Positions 7,264-16,012 of a stretch of DNA of 64,000 bases are shown here, in pieces. The notes under the pieces are model-generated. The model was given only the letters and a program-made list of their open reading frames with translations. It searched no databases and was not told where the DNA came from. Position 1 is the first letter of the stretch; every line of letters begins with the position of its first letter. Source of the DNA: Desulfococcus multivorans (lineage in GTDB: Bacteria > Desulfobacterota > Desulfobacteria > Desulfobacterales > Desulfococcaceae); assembly GCF_001854245.1 (NCBI RefSeq), contig NZ_CP015381.1, forward strand, positions 1,895,001 through 1,959,000. The letters run 5' to 3'. The translations under genes were made by a program, and so were the position numbers.

Positions 7264-9863
7264 TGTCGATTAAAACCCCCAATCTGGATGATCGACGGTT
7301 TGAGGATCTGGTCGAGGAAGCCCGACGACGGATTGCCCGGCGCTGCCCCGATTGGACGGATCTTTCTCCCGGGGATCCGGGTATGGTGCTTGTCGAAACC
7401 TTTGCCTATCTCACCGATATCCTGCTCTACCGACTGAATCGACTTCCGGAAAAGATCTACATCGAACTTCTCCGTCTCATTGGGCTTCGCCTTCAACCGC
7501 CGTCAGCGGCGAACGTCACGCTTCGCTTTACATTGAACCGGCCCCAGGAACGACCTGTAGAGATCCCCCGGGGGACCCGGGTGACGACCGCGAGGGCCGA
7601 CGCCGGCGTCGAGCCCCCGGTATTCGCGACCCTCGAGACGACTGTCCTCGCCCCCGGCGTCACCATTGCTGAGATCTCCGCGCGCCACTGCGATCTTGTC
7701 GATGCAGAACCGGTCGGTACCGGTACGGGTCTGCCCGGCCTGGTGGTTAACGTCTCTCGCCCTCCGATGATCGCCCCGACAGCAGGATCGAACGACCTGG
7801 TAGTGGGCGTCGAGGCGACGGTCGAGGAGCAGGACAGCCTCTCCGGTCCCTTCGTTTTTCATGAGGGCAGAAGCTTCCGGATCTGGCGGGAGGTGGAGAA
7901 TTTTTCGGGAACCGGTGATGACCGATTCGTCTACACGGTCGACCGGGTGACCGGCGCAATTGTTTTCGCCCCCGCCGCCCGCATGAAAACCGCTGAGGGT
8001 TTTCTGGATAGCGGCGCCGTTGCTTTGGCGGAATTCCCCGCAGCGAATCGGGAGATCCGGATCTGGTACCAGTGCGGCGGCGGTGCAACCGGAAATGTCA
8101 TGGCCCATACGCTGACGACCCTCAAAGATCCGATTCCGGGAATGGCCGTGACCAATCCGCTTCCGGCCACCGGAGGACGGCATGCCGAATCCCTCGAGAA
8201 CGCGCTGCGGCGCGGGCCCCAGGAACTTCATGCGCTTCACCGGGCGGTGACGGCGCGGGATTTCGAACATATTGCCCGGCGATCTTCCGGCGCTGTCGAC
8301 AGGGCCCACGCCATCACCAAGGCGATGCTGTGGTCCTATGCCCGGCCGGGGACGGTGGAAGTGCTGTTGGTACCTCATATTCCCGACCCTGTCCGGGATC
8401 GCGTGACCATCGACGATCTCCACACGCACGAGACCCCGGAAGCCCTCGAACAGATCCAGAAAGCCCTGGACGAACGGAAACCGCTCGGGACGACATGCAT
8501 CGTGAAATGGGTTCACTGCAAGCCGGTCAAGGTTCACGCCCGGCTGGTCGTGTATCGCGAAGAGAATCCCTCTGCCGTGAGAGACCGTGTCCTGGCACGG
8601 CTATGGCGCACCATCAGTCCCCTTTCGACCGCGGGTGACGGCAAGGGATGGCCTTTCGGTCGACCTTTGACGCGTTGGGACATCTACCGGATCATCGATG
8701 AGGAACCGGGCGTGAGCGCCGTGTCGGATATTCGGATGGTGGTCGACGAGGTCCCGGATCGCGATGTCAGCACCATATCGGCCGATGCATACCAGCCTGC
8801 CACCTGGTATGCGGGGGCGGGCGAAAAGGTATTTCGGTCCACCAACATGGGTGACGGGTGGGAGTCGATCGGGCGATTCCCCAATGAACGGGTCGTTGCA
8901 CTGACCTCATTTCCCCGGGAAACGGGTATTCAGGATCGTCCGGGACTTCTTGCCGTCGCCACCCAGATCACCGCGTCTGCCGATGCATCGGCTATCCACA
9001 TCTCACACGACTGCGGGGAGAGCTGGACGGTGGGATTGCGCATGACCTTCAAGGTCGATGCCATGGCCTGGGTGGTAAGAGAGACGGTTCCGGTTCTCCT
9101 CCTTGCGACCGAACGAGGACTCTACGAACTGGCGATCCACGAGCATGCCGAACCTTTCCAGGTGCTGGTGGCCTCTGATCAGCCCTCTCTGGGCTTTTAT
9201 GCGGTGACCGTTTCGACGGACGTCTGGGGAGGGACCAGTGTGGCGCTGGCCGCCCGGGGAGAAAAGGGAATATATCTTTCCGATGAGGGCGGCAAGACCG
9301 AAACGTACCGATGCATCGGTCTCGAGGGGGAAATGGTGCGACGCGTCGCTTTCCAGCACTACGGGGCCCACCGCTACCTGTGGGCCTGCACGGCAGCCAT
9401 TGGGAACGACCCCGGCAGGGCTTGCTTCCGATGGCGGATGACGGGAGCGGAGGAGAACCCGGAGGGATGGCGCCATTTTGACCGGAATTGGAATGGCGGC
9501 GGATGCCGTGAGATCGCGTTTCGAGGCTCGGTGGTGCTGGCGGCCTCCCACCGAAGCGGGGTATTGCGTCTTGATGTCACGGACCCCGAACCTGCATGGG
9601 AGGCACCGACAATTAAATGCAACCTGCCCTTGAGGGGTCCCGAACGTTTGTTCCAGCCTGTCGATGCCCTGGCCGTGGATTCGGCCACGGGTTGCCTGTT
9701 TGCCGGAGGCGTCGAGGGGATCTATCGGAGCCGCGACCAGGGCAATGCTTACGAGCACGTGTCCAGCGGCACATTTGTCGAGCGGGTAACCTTGCCCGGC
9801 ACGTGGCTCTTTTGCTCGGCGGAACACCGTCTGGAGGTGGAAAGCGAAGATGAAATCCAATGA
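7260..9863 (+). CDS. CIS baseplate assembly protein (gp47/J-like, Afp11-like) fused to a BNR/beta-propeller-like C-terminus
   Basis: An 867-residue protein. Residues 1 to about 500 look like the putative baseplate assembly protein (J/gp47-like) found in CIS clusters: DWTDLSPGDPGMVLVETFAY at the N-terminus, ALRRGPQELHALHRAVTARD in the middle, and WPFGRPLTRWDIYRIIDEEP near the end of the core. Residues about 510-860 switch to repeated blades of the BNR/photosystem-assembly type: WYAGAGEKVFRSTNMGDGWE, AIHISHDCGESWTVGLRM, GIYLSDEGGKTETYRCIG and GIYRSRDQGNAYEHVSSGTF. The fusion places a propeller on the baseplate, where it could contact receptor, membrane or tail-fibre partners. It starts on an overlap with gp25; ATG 7263 is an equally possible start. 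Confidence 0.92.
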   Translation: MMSIKTPNLDDRRFEDLVEEARRRIARRCPDWTDLSPGDPGMVLVETFAYLTDILLYRLNRLPEKIYIELLRLIGLRLQPPSAANVTLRFTLNRPQERPVEIPRGTRVTTARADAGVEPPVFATLETTVLAPGVTIAEISARHCDLVDAEPVGTGTGLPGLVVNVSRPPMIAPTAGSNDLVVGVEATVEEQDSLSGPFVFHEGRSFRIWREVENFSGTGDDRFVYTVDRVTGAIVFAPAARMKTAEGFLDSGAVALAEFPAANREIRIWYQCGGGATGNVMAHTLTTLKDPIPGMAVTNPLPATGGRHAESLENALRRGPQELHALHRAVTARDFEHIARRSSGAVDRAHAITKAMLWSYARPGTVEVLLVPHIPDPVRDRVTIDDLHTHETPEALEQIQKALDERKPLGTTCIVKWVHCKPVKVHARLVVYREENPSAVRDRVLARLWRTISPLSTAGDGKGWPFGRPLTRWDIYRIIDEEPGVSAVSDIRMVVDEVPDRDVSTISADAYQPATWYAGAGEKVFRSTNMGDGWESIGRFPNERVVALTSFPRETGIQDRPGLLAVATQITASADASAIHISHDCGESWTVGLRMTFKVDAMAWVVRETVPVLLLATERGLYELAIHEHAEPFQVLVASDQPSLGFYAVTVSTDVWGGTSVALAARGEKGIYLSDEGGKTETYRCIGLEGEMVRRVAFQHYGAHRYLWACTAAIGNDPGRACFRWRMTGAEENPEGWRHFDRNWNGGGCREIAFRGSVVLAASHRSGVLRLDVTDPEPAWEAPTIKCNLPLRGPERLFQPVDALAVDSATGCLFAGGVEGIYRSRDQGNAYEHVSSGTFVERVTLPGTWLFCSAEHRLEVESEDEIQ

Positions 9864-10419
9864 GATCAAGGAATTGTTGCCCCAGCTTTTTCAACGAACC
9901 CTTCGGGACGGCGGCCCTCTGAATGCCCTGTTGGACGTGATGGCGTCGCTCCATGAACCGGTGGAAACGGTGCTGGCGGATCTGGCGACCTTTTTCAATC
10001 CCCGCACCGCACCGGACAAGTTTGTGCCGTATCTCGCCTGCTGGATGGATCTGGATCGTTTTTTCCCCCTCTACTGTGCACAAAACGAGGGATTTCAGCG
10101 CAACGCGGATCCCATCTCCTCGGGCAACGGATCTCTGCGGGAGTTGATCGCATCGGCGGCTTTCCTGTCGCAGTGGCGGGGGACGGCCAAGGGCTTGAAG
10201 CATTTTCTTGAAATCGCCACCGGCGTGGGCGGCTTCCGGTTGCTTGAAAACCTGGACGGGGAGGGGCAGCCGCGTCCGTTCCATGTCTGCATCATAATGC
10301 CGGACGACGCCGAACCGCACCGGGCATTGATCGAGAGAATCGTTGAACAGGAAAAACCGGCCTATGTCTCTTACGAACTCAAGAGCGGGTCGGCCACAGA
10401 GGGAAGGGAGGAGCCATGA
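9850..10419 (+). CDS. CIS tail protein I-like baseplate protein
   Basis: A 189-residue protein like the phage tail protein domain seen in CIS clusters (P2 gpI type). Typical elements are the N-terminal ELLPQLFQ, the central FFNPRTAPDKFVPYLACWMD, and RELIASAAFLSQWRGTAKGL followed by KHFLEIATGVGGF. It is expected to sit at the outer baseplate next to the J-like protein. Its start overlaps the J-like gene by 14 bases and its stop overlaps the membrane PASTA gene by ATGA. Confidence 0.88.
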   Translation: MKSNEIKELLPQLFQRTLRDGGPLNALLDVMASLHEPVETVLADLATFFNPRTAPDKFVPYLACWMDLDRFFPLYCAQNEGFQRNADPISSGNGSLRELIASAAFLSQWRGTAKGLKHFLEIATGVGGFRLLENLDGEGQPRPFHVCIIMPDDAEPHRALIERIVEQEKPAYVSYELKSGSATEGREEP

Positions 10420-11207
10420 GTATCGTTTCCATCAAGGAGGTCAAGGGGGTTGTCAAGTGCGGCAAAGACGGCAGAGCCGCGCATGTTTTCAACGTCAAAA
10501 ACAGCATGGAGACCCGGATTCGGATCTCGACCCAGGTCGCGGCGAACGCACCTGCAGAGACGGCATGGCTCACCATTGAAGGCGAAACCGAACGGGACCT
10601 TGATCCCGACACCATGACCCAGGTTGTCGTCAACATCCAGGTCCCAGACGGCTGCAAACCGGGGAAATACAGCTATCGCCTCCGGGTGTTCGACCCCGAC
10701 AACCCCGGGGAAAAATTTGTGGACGGCGAAAACGTCTACTTCGAGGTGGAGGAGAAGACGCCTGTGCCGCCGCCCGTCGAGAAAAAAAAGCGATGGATTC
10801 CATACGCTGCCGCGGGGATTGTCCTGGTGGTGGTCATCGGCGTCGCCACCTGGATGTTTACGGGGGAAGCCAAGGTCGAAGTGCCGCAGCTGGAGAAGTC
10901 AAGCCTCTTCAACGCGCTTCAGAAGATCAACACCAGCCGGCTGGCATTCAATGCCGAAACCGGCCTTTTTACCCGAAGGGTCGGCAATTCACGGGAGATC
11001 GGCGTTGTTCTGGAACAGCAGCCAAAGGCCGGCGCGTCGGTGCCCGAGAAAACCGAGGTGAAACTCTGGGTGGGCGCCATGAGTCGGGTCACCATAGACA
11101 AGCTGATCCCCATGCAGAGCCTGAGTGAGGTGAAGATGATGAAGCACGTCACCATACCCCAGTCGGTGCTCAATCGTTCCCTGGAACCTGAACCCGTGAA
11201 CAACTGA
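10416..11207 (+). CDS. Single-pass membrane protein with cytoplasmic Ig-like domain and periplasmic PASTA domain, coupled to the CIS operon
   Basis: A 263-residue protein. Residues 1-112 form a predicted beta-sandwich (VFNVKNSMETRIRIS, WLTIEGETERDLDP, GKYSYRLRVFDPDNPGE). After a proline/lysine linker, residues about 128-148 are one hydrophobic helix (WIPYAAAGIVLVVVIGVATW) preceded by EKKKR, so the N-terminus should be cytoplasmic. Residues about 154-220 resemble a PASTA repeat (VEVPQLEKSSLFNALQKI ... VLEQQPKAGASVPEKTEVKL). PASTA domains in other proteins bind peptidoglycan or its precursors. The ATGA overlap with the gpI-like gene implies co-translation with the baseplate. I infer it anchors the CIS baseplate to membrane and wall; it could instead be an unrelated structural protein. 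Confidence 0.75.
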   Translation: MSIVSIKEVKGVVKCGKDGRAAHVFNVKNSMETRIRISTQVAANAPAETAWLTIEGETERDLDPDTMTQVVVNIQVPDGCKPGKYSYRLRVFDPDNPGEKFVDGENVYFEVEEKTPVPPPVEKKKRWIPYAAAGIVLVVVIGVATWMFTGEAKVEVPQLEKSSLFNALQKINTSRLAFNAETGLFTRRVGNSREIGVVLEQQPKAGASVPEKTEVKLWVGAMSRVTIDKLIPMQSLSEVKMMKHVTIPQSVLNRSLEPEPVNN

Positions 11208-11229
11208 CGGAGAAGGGGGCAAGCTTCTC

Positions 11230-11928
11230 ATGAGATCCAATAAGATTGTCATCGTCATTCTGGTGCTGCTGGCGGCGGCTTTCGTTGCCGGCGTCGGAAC
11301 GCCGTACCTGACGGGTTCGAAGGACGGGGAGCAGGACATGACCGAGGATGAGGCCGTCGAGGCGGCGAGGGGGCTCATGGATCAATGGGTCGGTTCGCTG
11401 GGCCGGTCCCTCGATTTTCTCAGCCCGGCACTGGACGTCAAACGGCTCACGCCGCCCGCGCCGTGCCGAAGTGGACAGAAGACGTTCCGGCTGACGGGGG
11501 ACACCCCCTGCCTGGTCCGAATATCGAAACGGGACAAGGGGTTCTGGGACTGGACCGATTTCGAGAAAGCGGTGCTGAGGGCCGAAAGGGCCGGGTTGAG
11601 CCTGCAAGTCTGCCGCTGTGAAACATCGGGCGCCGCCGCCCGGGGACCGGGGGTCCGCGTAACCCCCAAGAAACTGTTGAAGGTGTCGGACCGGTTCAAG
11701 TTCCCCACCCACGTCGGTGCCGATATCGCCGTTCAAGGTCGCCCCGAACTGGAGGTCTCCTATTTTCCCAAAGGCAAGACGGTAACCGCGGGTTGCGGCG
11801 GCGGCAAGGTCCAGGTGTGCGAGGTCGTCGACACTGCCGATCTCGTGGTGCTCGATGACGGCGGCATTATCCGTCTGGCCTGTGACGGCTGCACCCCGAC
11901 GACACCGGCCGTCGTCGGCATCGAGTGA
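11230..11928 (+). CDS. Membrane-anchored or secreted Cys-rich protein of unknown function at the end of the CIS operon
   Basis: I do not recognise this 232-residue protein. Residues 6-27 form an N-terminal hydrophobic signal anchor (IVIVILVLLAAAFVAGVG). The exported part has nine cysteines, in APCRSG, TPCLVR, CRC, GCGGG, VCEV and CDGC settings, suggesting disulfides or a metal site in the envelope. It lies 22 bases after the PASTA gene with a modest AGAAGGGGG ribosome site near 11212, so it probably belongs to the same transcript. The gene abuts the convergent membrane protein gene with no space between the stops. Confidence 0.5.
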   Translation: MRSNKIVIVILVLLAAAFVAGVGTPYLTGSKDGEQDMTEDEAVEAARGLMDQWVGSLGRSLDFLSPALDVKRLTPPAPCRSGQKTFRLTGDTPCLVRISKRDKGFWDWTDFEKAVLRAERAGLSLQVCRCETSGAAARGPGVRVTPKKLLKVSDRFKFPTHVGADIAVQGRPELEVSYFPKGKTVTAGCGGGKVQVCEVVDTADLVVLDDGGIIRLACDGCTPTTPAVVGIE

Positions 11929-12588
11929 TCAGGTCACCGATTTGTCCACCCGGAGTGCCTTCAGGATGGCGGGAATCGCCCCGACAAGATAGAAGAGCGC
12001 CCAGATCAAGGTCAACACCGCAATGACGATGGCGCCGATGTCGTCGGTGATGCTGGCCAGAAAGCGGGGAAAGAGCCCGTGCAGGAAGCCCAGGAGGATG
12101 GTGCCGATGAAGGATGTCAGGACGATCAGCACGAGCCCCTTGTTCTCCAGAAATCGCTGGTGGGCCAGCATCATCAACACCGAGAAGCCGAGCTTGAGCG
12201 CCATGGCGAGACTCAGCGTCGCCGCGGCTGCGGTTCTGTCGAACCGTCCGTATTCCTTGAGATAAACAATCGGTCCAAAGGGGATGGCCATCAGGAGGGA
12301 AACCATCAGAAGCAGCAAACCCAGCGCGGCGAAAACCATGGCGACGGATCCGATGAACATGAGGAACGAAAAGAGGAAGGTGACGACGCCCTGAATGCGG
12401 CCGTGGAAACGGTGGGTGATGACCAGGGGGGCGCCTACCAGAAGAATCGTGAACAGCACCAGGGAATCCAGGATGCCGAGGTAGAAGATGCCGCTGACGG
12501 TGAATCCCGACCCCAACTCCACCAGAACGACCAGGAAGATGGCGACAACGGCGGCGATGAAAAATGGTTTTCTCAGTTCGTCAAGCAT
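11929..12588 (-). CDS. Polytopic membrane protein of unknown function
   Basis: A 219-residue protein with about six hydrophobic segments, for example FFIAAVVAIFLVVLVELG, LVLFTILLVGAPLVI, LMFIGSVAMVFAALGLLLLM, LGFSVLMMLA, IVLTSFIGTILLGFLHGLF and IVIAVLTLIWALFYLVGAI. No catalytic motif is evident. The start at 12588 (MLDELRKPF) follows a good purine stretch on the minus strand (AAAGGAACAGGCT). The frame stays open far upstream, but that part is only antisense to the caspase-like gene. The gene is convergent with the CIS operon and divergent from the caspase-like gene, so it has its own promoter in 12589-12738. Confidence 0.65.
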   Translation of the reverse strand: MLDELRKPFFIAAVVAIFLVVLVELGSGFTVSGIFYLGILDSLVLFTILLVGAPLVITHRFHGRIQGVVTFLFSFLMFIGSVAMVFAALGLLLLMVSLLMAIPFGPIVYLKEYGRFDRTAAAATLSLAMALKLGFSVLMMLAHQRFLENKGLVLIVLTSFIGTILLGFLHGLFPRFLASITDDIGAIVIAVLTLIWALFYLVGAIPAILKALRVDKSVT

Positions 12589-12738
12589 AGCCTGTTCCTT
12601 TGTCGATGTCCGTGATGGATATGTCAAGCTGATATCGTAATGGCGGGCAAGAGCATTGGATATATCTGAATATCTTACCCGTACCATAACGGAGCGGAGA
12701 GCGAAAGGACGTTTTTTCGCATCCGACGGGAGGTTGCA

Positions 12739-15543
12739 ATGATAGAATATCTGTACCAAAAGCGTGGGCGTCAAGCCTTTCTGTCGGGTCTGACGGTCGC
12801 TTTTCTGATATTTTTCGGCGCATGCGGCCATATTGACGCCGGGAAAAACGGCGGTTTGACTGCGCGGAATCCCAATGCTCCGGGCATCCTCTGCGGTGGC
12901 GCCGATGTTGTTGAAATCGACGGCCGGCGGCGCCTCGCCCTCATTGTCGGGGTCGGTGAATACAGGAACGACAGAATTCCCGACCTTCCGGGGCCTCCCA
13001 ATGATGCCAGACGGTTTTACGACATGTTGACCGGGAAGAACGGCTACGGCTTTCCCAGGGAAAACGTCTGCATGCTCCTTGATGAAAAAGCGACGACGGC
13101 GGGGTTCAGGGCGGCATTTGACACCATGCTCGTCTCTCGGGCGAGAGAAAACGATGTGGCCGTTGTTTTCTATGCGGGTCACGGATCCCAGGCCCGCGAT
13201 AAAAACGGGGACGAACCCGACGAATGGGATGAGACCTTCCTCTTCCACGACGCACGGACTGACGGCATTGGAGACATGCTGGACGACGAGATGAACCAGA
13301 TGCTGGCGCGGCTGTACCGGAAAACCAGGAACATCACCGTCATTCTCGATGCCTGCAATTCCGGCACGGCGACCCGGGCGCCGGATAAAGGAACCACGCT
13401 CGCACGTTTTTTTACCCCTATGCCGGAAGACCTGAAAAATCCGGCAGCCGAGGGAGAGGGCGGCGACGGCAGTGAGGGGTGGACGACGGAAGCCATGCCG
13501 GGGCTTGTCGTTTTTTCCGCCGCGACGGACAGCAATCCGGCTTTGGAGAAAAACGGCAAGGGCATTTTCACCGACGCCCTGCTCCAGGTTATGTCCGGGG
13601 TGGGGGATCAACCCATGACATACGCTCAGATCGCCCGTCAGGTCCCCGCTCTGGTGGCGGCGGAAAGCCCCCAGATTCCCTACTTCCAAGGAGATCTGAC
13701 CCAAAAGGCCCTGGGCAATACGGGACGGACGCATCCGGTCGCCTGGGAGGTGTCGGCGATCGGTCCGCCCCTCACGCTGACCGGTCCGCCCTTGCCCGGT
13801 ATCGGTAAGGGGGCTGAGATGCGCATCTATGACGGCCGTGTTGAAGGCGCCGACACCCGCGATCCGGGCAAAGCCAAGGCGACCGTCGTGGTGACGGAAA
13901 TGACCGGTTTGAACGCCAGCGCCCTTGTCTCGGCCACCGCGGAGAGCCTCGGCGCAGTTGCGCCGGGTGACCTTGCCGTTCTGGTTCGACCTGCGGATGA
14001 CTACACGACGCTGAAGGTTCGGTTGAAGCCCGGTAGCGAGGTTGGGGGGATCCCCTCGGAAATCGCCCTGAAGATCAGGGCGCTTGTCGCTGAGAATCCC
14101 GAAACCCGTATGCTCGTCCAACTGGTGGAAGGGGCGGGGGACTTCGAGTTGGGCATGATTGACGAAGGCCGACTGGTCTTGCGAGGACCCGAGAACCGCC
14201 CGAGAAATTTTTACCGGAATCCGGATGAGATTCCCAAAAGCCTGTGGCAGCACGCCCGTCAAAAGGCGCTGCTGCATCTGCGGGGAGAGGGCGGCAGCGA
14301 TTTTGTCGACAACCGGACCCTTGCGGTTTCCCTGGTACCCGCGCCCTCTGCCAGGCAGAACAAATGCGCCGACGGCATATGGCGGCAGGCAGCGCCGGGT
14401 GATCACCAGATGATTCCCCTGTGCCAGGCCTGGAACGTCAAGGTCACCCTTTCGAAGGCATCCCCTGTTCCGCTTTTGATCGGCGCACTGATCCTGTCGA
14501 CGGACGGCGGCATTTTCGCGTTGCCCCGGGATGACCGTAAGGTCCGACTCCAGCCCGGCGAAAGCACCGTTTTCAACGCCACCGGCGAGACCTTCATCGG
14601 TTTGCCGCCGCTGGATGTCCGGGACCGCATCATGGTTTTCGGCACATGGGAGAGCAACCCCGTCTCCTGGGGGCAGTTCACCGAGACGGCCGCCGGCCGG
14701 GGCCCTGGAATGAGCGGGCTTGCCCGGGCTCTTGACCGCTATTTCCAACCCGGGACACGAGGGGTCGGTGTCGTCTCGGCGGAATCGGCTGAAACGACGA
14801 CCTGGACCCTCAGCACCATCACTTTGCACGTGGAGGCCAACAATCGCTTTGCCGAGACGGACCGCGGAACCAGGACCATCAACTGGCGCGAGTACACCAT
14901 CGCTGATTTCGACATCCGGCCTTACCTCCCTGCCGATGAAATGACCGCGCTCTACAAAGTCCTGAAAACGGCGGATCGCCTTGCGAACGCTTCGGCCCGG
15001 GACGGCTATTCCTACAGGCAGCACGACTGGACCCAGCCTTCGGACGAGGCGAACCTGAAGCGCGGCATCGACTGCTCCAGGGCCGTCTGGTTCGCTTTCA
15101 CGCGCTCAGGAATACCTTACAACCGGGAGGATAGGTACCTGACCACGGCCATGATGGTCGGCGACGACAGTATCATGGACGACGATTTCGACAGCTGCGC
15201 CGGCGACCCAGACCTCGAGATCGGAGACATCCTGGTCTATCGGGACGAGACCCGGGGCGACGGCCACGCGGTTATGGTCATCGATCCGGAAAAGCGTATT
15301 GCGTGGGGATCCCACGGCTGGGACGGCAACTCCCGCAACCTGCCTGTCGAGCCGGACACCGGCGTGGAGTACCAGAAGATCAAATTCAAGCCGGACTGGG
15401 AGCGGTGGGATCGAGGCTCCATGAAACTCAAAGCCTGCTGGCGACACCGGCGGATTGCCGGGGAGGGAGTGCGCTTCCGCGGCCGGCCGGGCTCACGACC
15501 CCTGACGGATATCTGCAATGCTGAACGAAACTGCGGGCGGTAG
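12739..15543 (+). CDS. Caspase-like (C14) and NlpC/P60-like double cysteine protease, predicted exported
   Basis: A 934-residue protein. Residues 11-30 are a signal sequence ending in FFGAC, a loose lipobox, so it may be a lipoprotein. Residues about 60-340 are a caspase/metacaspase domain: LALIVGVGEYR, DARRFYDML, the catalytic His148 in FYAGHGSQ and Cys206 in ILDACNSGT, with a DEWDETFLFHDA acidic stretch between them. A middle part of about 420 residues contains beta-rich sequence with a DUF4384-like look. The C-terminus (residues about 770-880) has an NlpC/P60-type triad pattern: Cys779 in GIDCSRAVWFAF, His843 in GDGHAVMVID and His859 in WGSHGWD. GGAGG lies 5 bases before the ATG. It opens a block with the small membrane protein, FecR and CHAT genes. 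Confidence 0.85.
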   Translation: MIEYLYQKRGRQAFLSGLTVAFLIFFGACGHIDAGKNGGLTARNPNAPGILCGGADVVEIDGRRRLALIVGVGEYRNDRIPDLPGPPNDARRFYDMLTGKNGYGFPRENVCMLLDEKATTAGFRAAFDTMLVSRARENDVAVVFYAGHGSQARDKNGDEPDEWDETFLFHDARTDGIGDMLDDEMNQMLARLYRKTRNITVILDACNSGTATRAPDKGTTLARFFTPMPEDLKNPAAEGEGGDGSEGWTTEAMPGLVVFSAATDSNPALEKNGKGIFTDALLQVMSGVGDQPMTYAQIARQVPALVAAESPQIPYFQGDLTQKALGNTGRTHPVAWEVSAIGPPLTLTGPPLPGIGKGAEMRIYDGRVEGADTRDPGKAKATVVVTEMTGLNASALVSATAESLGAVAPGDLAVLVRPADDYTTLKVRLKPGSEVGGIPSEIALKIRALVAENPETRMLVQLVEGAGDFELGMIDEGRLVLRGPENRPRNFYRNPDEIPKSLWQHARQKALLHLRGEGGSDFVDNRTLAVSLVPAPSARQNKCADGIWRQAAPGDHQMIPLCQAWNVKVTLSKASPVPLLIGALILSTDGGIFALPRDDRKVRLQPGESTVFNATGETFIGLPPLDVRDRIMVFGTWESNPVSWGQFTETAAGRGPGMSGLARALDRYFQPGTRGVGVVSAESAETTTWTLSTITLHVEANNRFAETDRGTRTINWREYTIADFDIRPYLPADEMTALYKVLKTADRLANASARDGYSYRQHDWTQPSDEANLKRGIDCSRAVWFAFTRSGIPYNREDRYLTTAMMVGDDSIMDDDFDSCAGDPDLEIGDILVYRDETRGDGHAVMVIDPEKRIAWGSHGWDGNSRNLPVEPDTGVEYQKIKFKPDWERWDRGSMKLKACWRHRRIAGEGVRFRGRPGSRPLTDICNAERNCGR

Positions 15544-15579
15544 CCGATATTGGCTCCAACGCGCCAGGCGAGGTGCCGG

Positions 15580-15933
15580 ATGGACGAATTCCTGAAGTCA
15601 AGAGCGATGATGACCCCAGGTGTTGCAGGTGGTGTCACCACCATGATCACGGGGACACTGGTCAGCCAGTTTGGGCTGCCGGGGAACTGGACAGGCCTTG
15701 TCATCAGCCTTCTGCTGGGACTCGCTGTTCTGGCGGACAAGTCGGTCTCCGTCTATCAGCGAATTGTGTATTACATCATCAATTCCCTGACGATCTATGC
15801 CGTTGCCATCGGCATCAACACGGCAGGGATGGCGATTCAATACAGCAACGAACCCGGTTCGGACCCAGCGATAATCGAGAGAGAGGTGCCACCCGACACT
15901 GGCCGGTTTTTCCAGGAGTGGTTCCGTAACTAG
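15580..15933 (+). CDS. Small membrane protein, holin-sized
   Basis: A 117-residue protein with an N-terminal hydrophobic stretch (VAGGVTTMITGTLVSQFG), a second (WTGLVISLLLGLAVLAD) and a third (IVYYIINSLTIYAVAIGINT), then a charged soluble tail. The size, three short helices and polar C-terminus resemble holin-like or small scaffold membrane proteins, but no family is certain. GAGGTG lies just before the ATG. It sits 36 bases after the caspase-like gene and 79 bases before the FecR gene, so it is probably co-transcribed with them. Confidence 0.6.
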   Translation: MDEFLKSRAMMTPGVAGGVTTMITGTLVSQFGLPGNWTGLVISLLLGLAVLADKSVSVYQRIVYYIINSLTIYAVAIGINTAGMAIQYSNEPGSDPAIIEREVPPDTGRFFQEWFRN

Positions 15934-16012
15934 TTGATTCCAGACGCCTCTATTGCTCTTTGTGTATAGAGAACGCTGGCTGTCTGCCTGGACTGCCGGA
16001 AAGGAGAAAGAT

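Noticed and set aside
12589-15024. A very long minus-strand frame continuing upstream of the membrane protein gene
   Set aside because: It is only the antisense shadow of the caspase-like gene, whose plus-strand product has clear catalytic motifs and a proper ribosome site.
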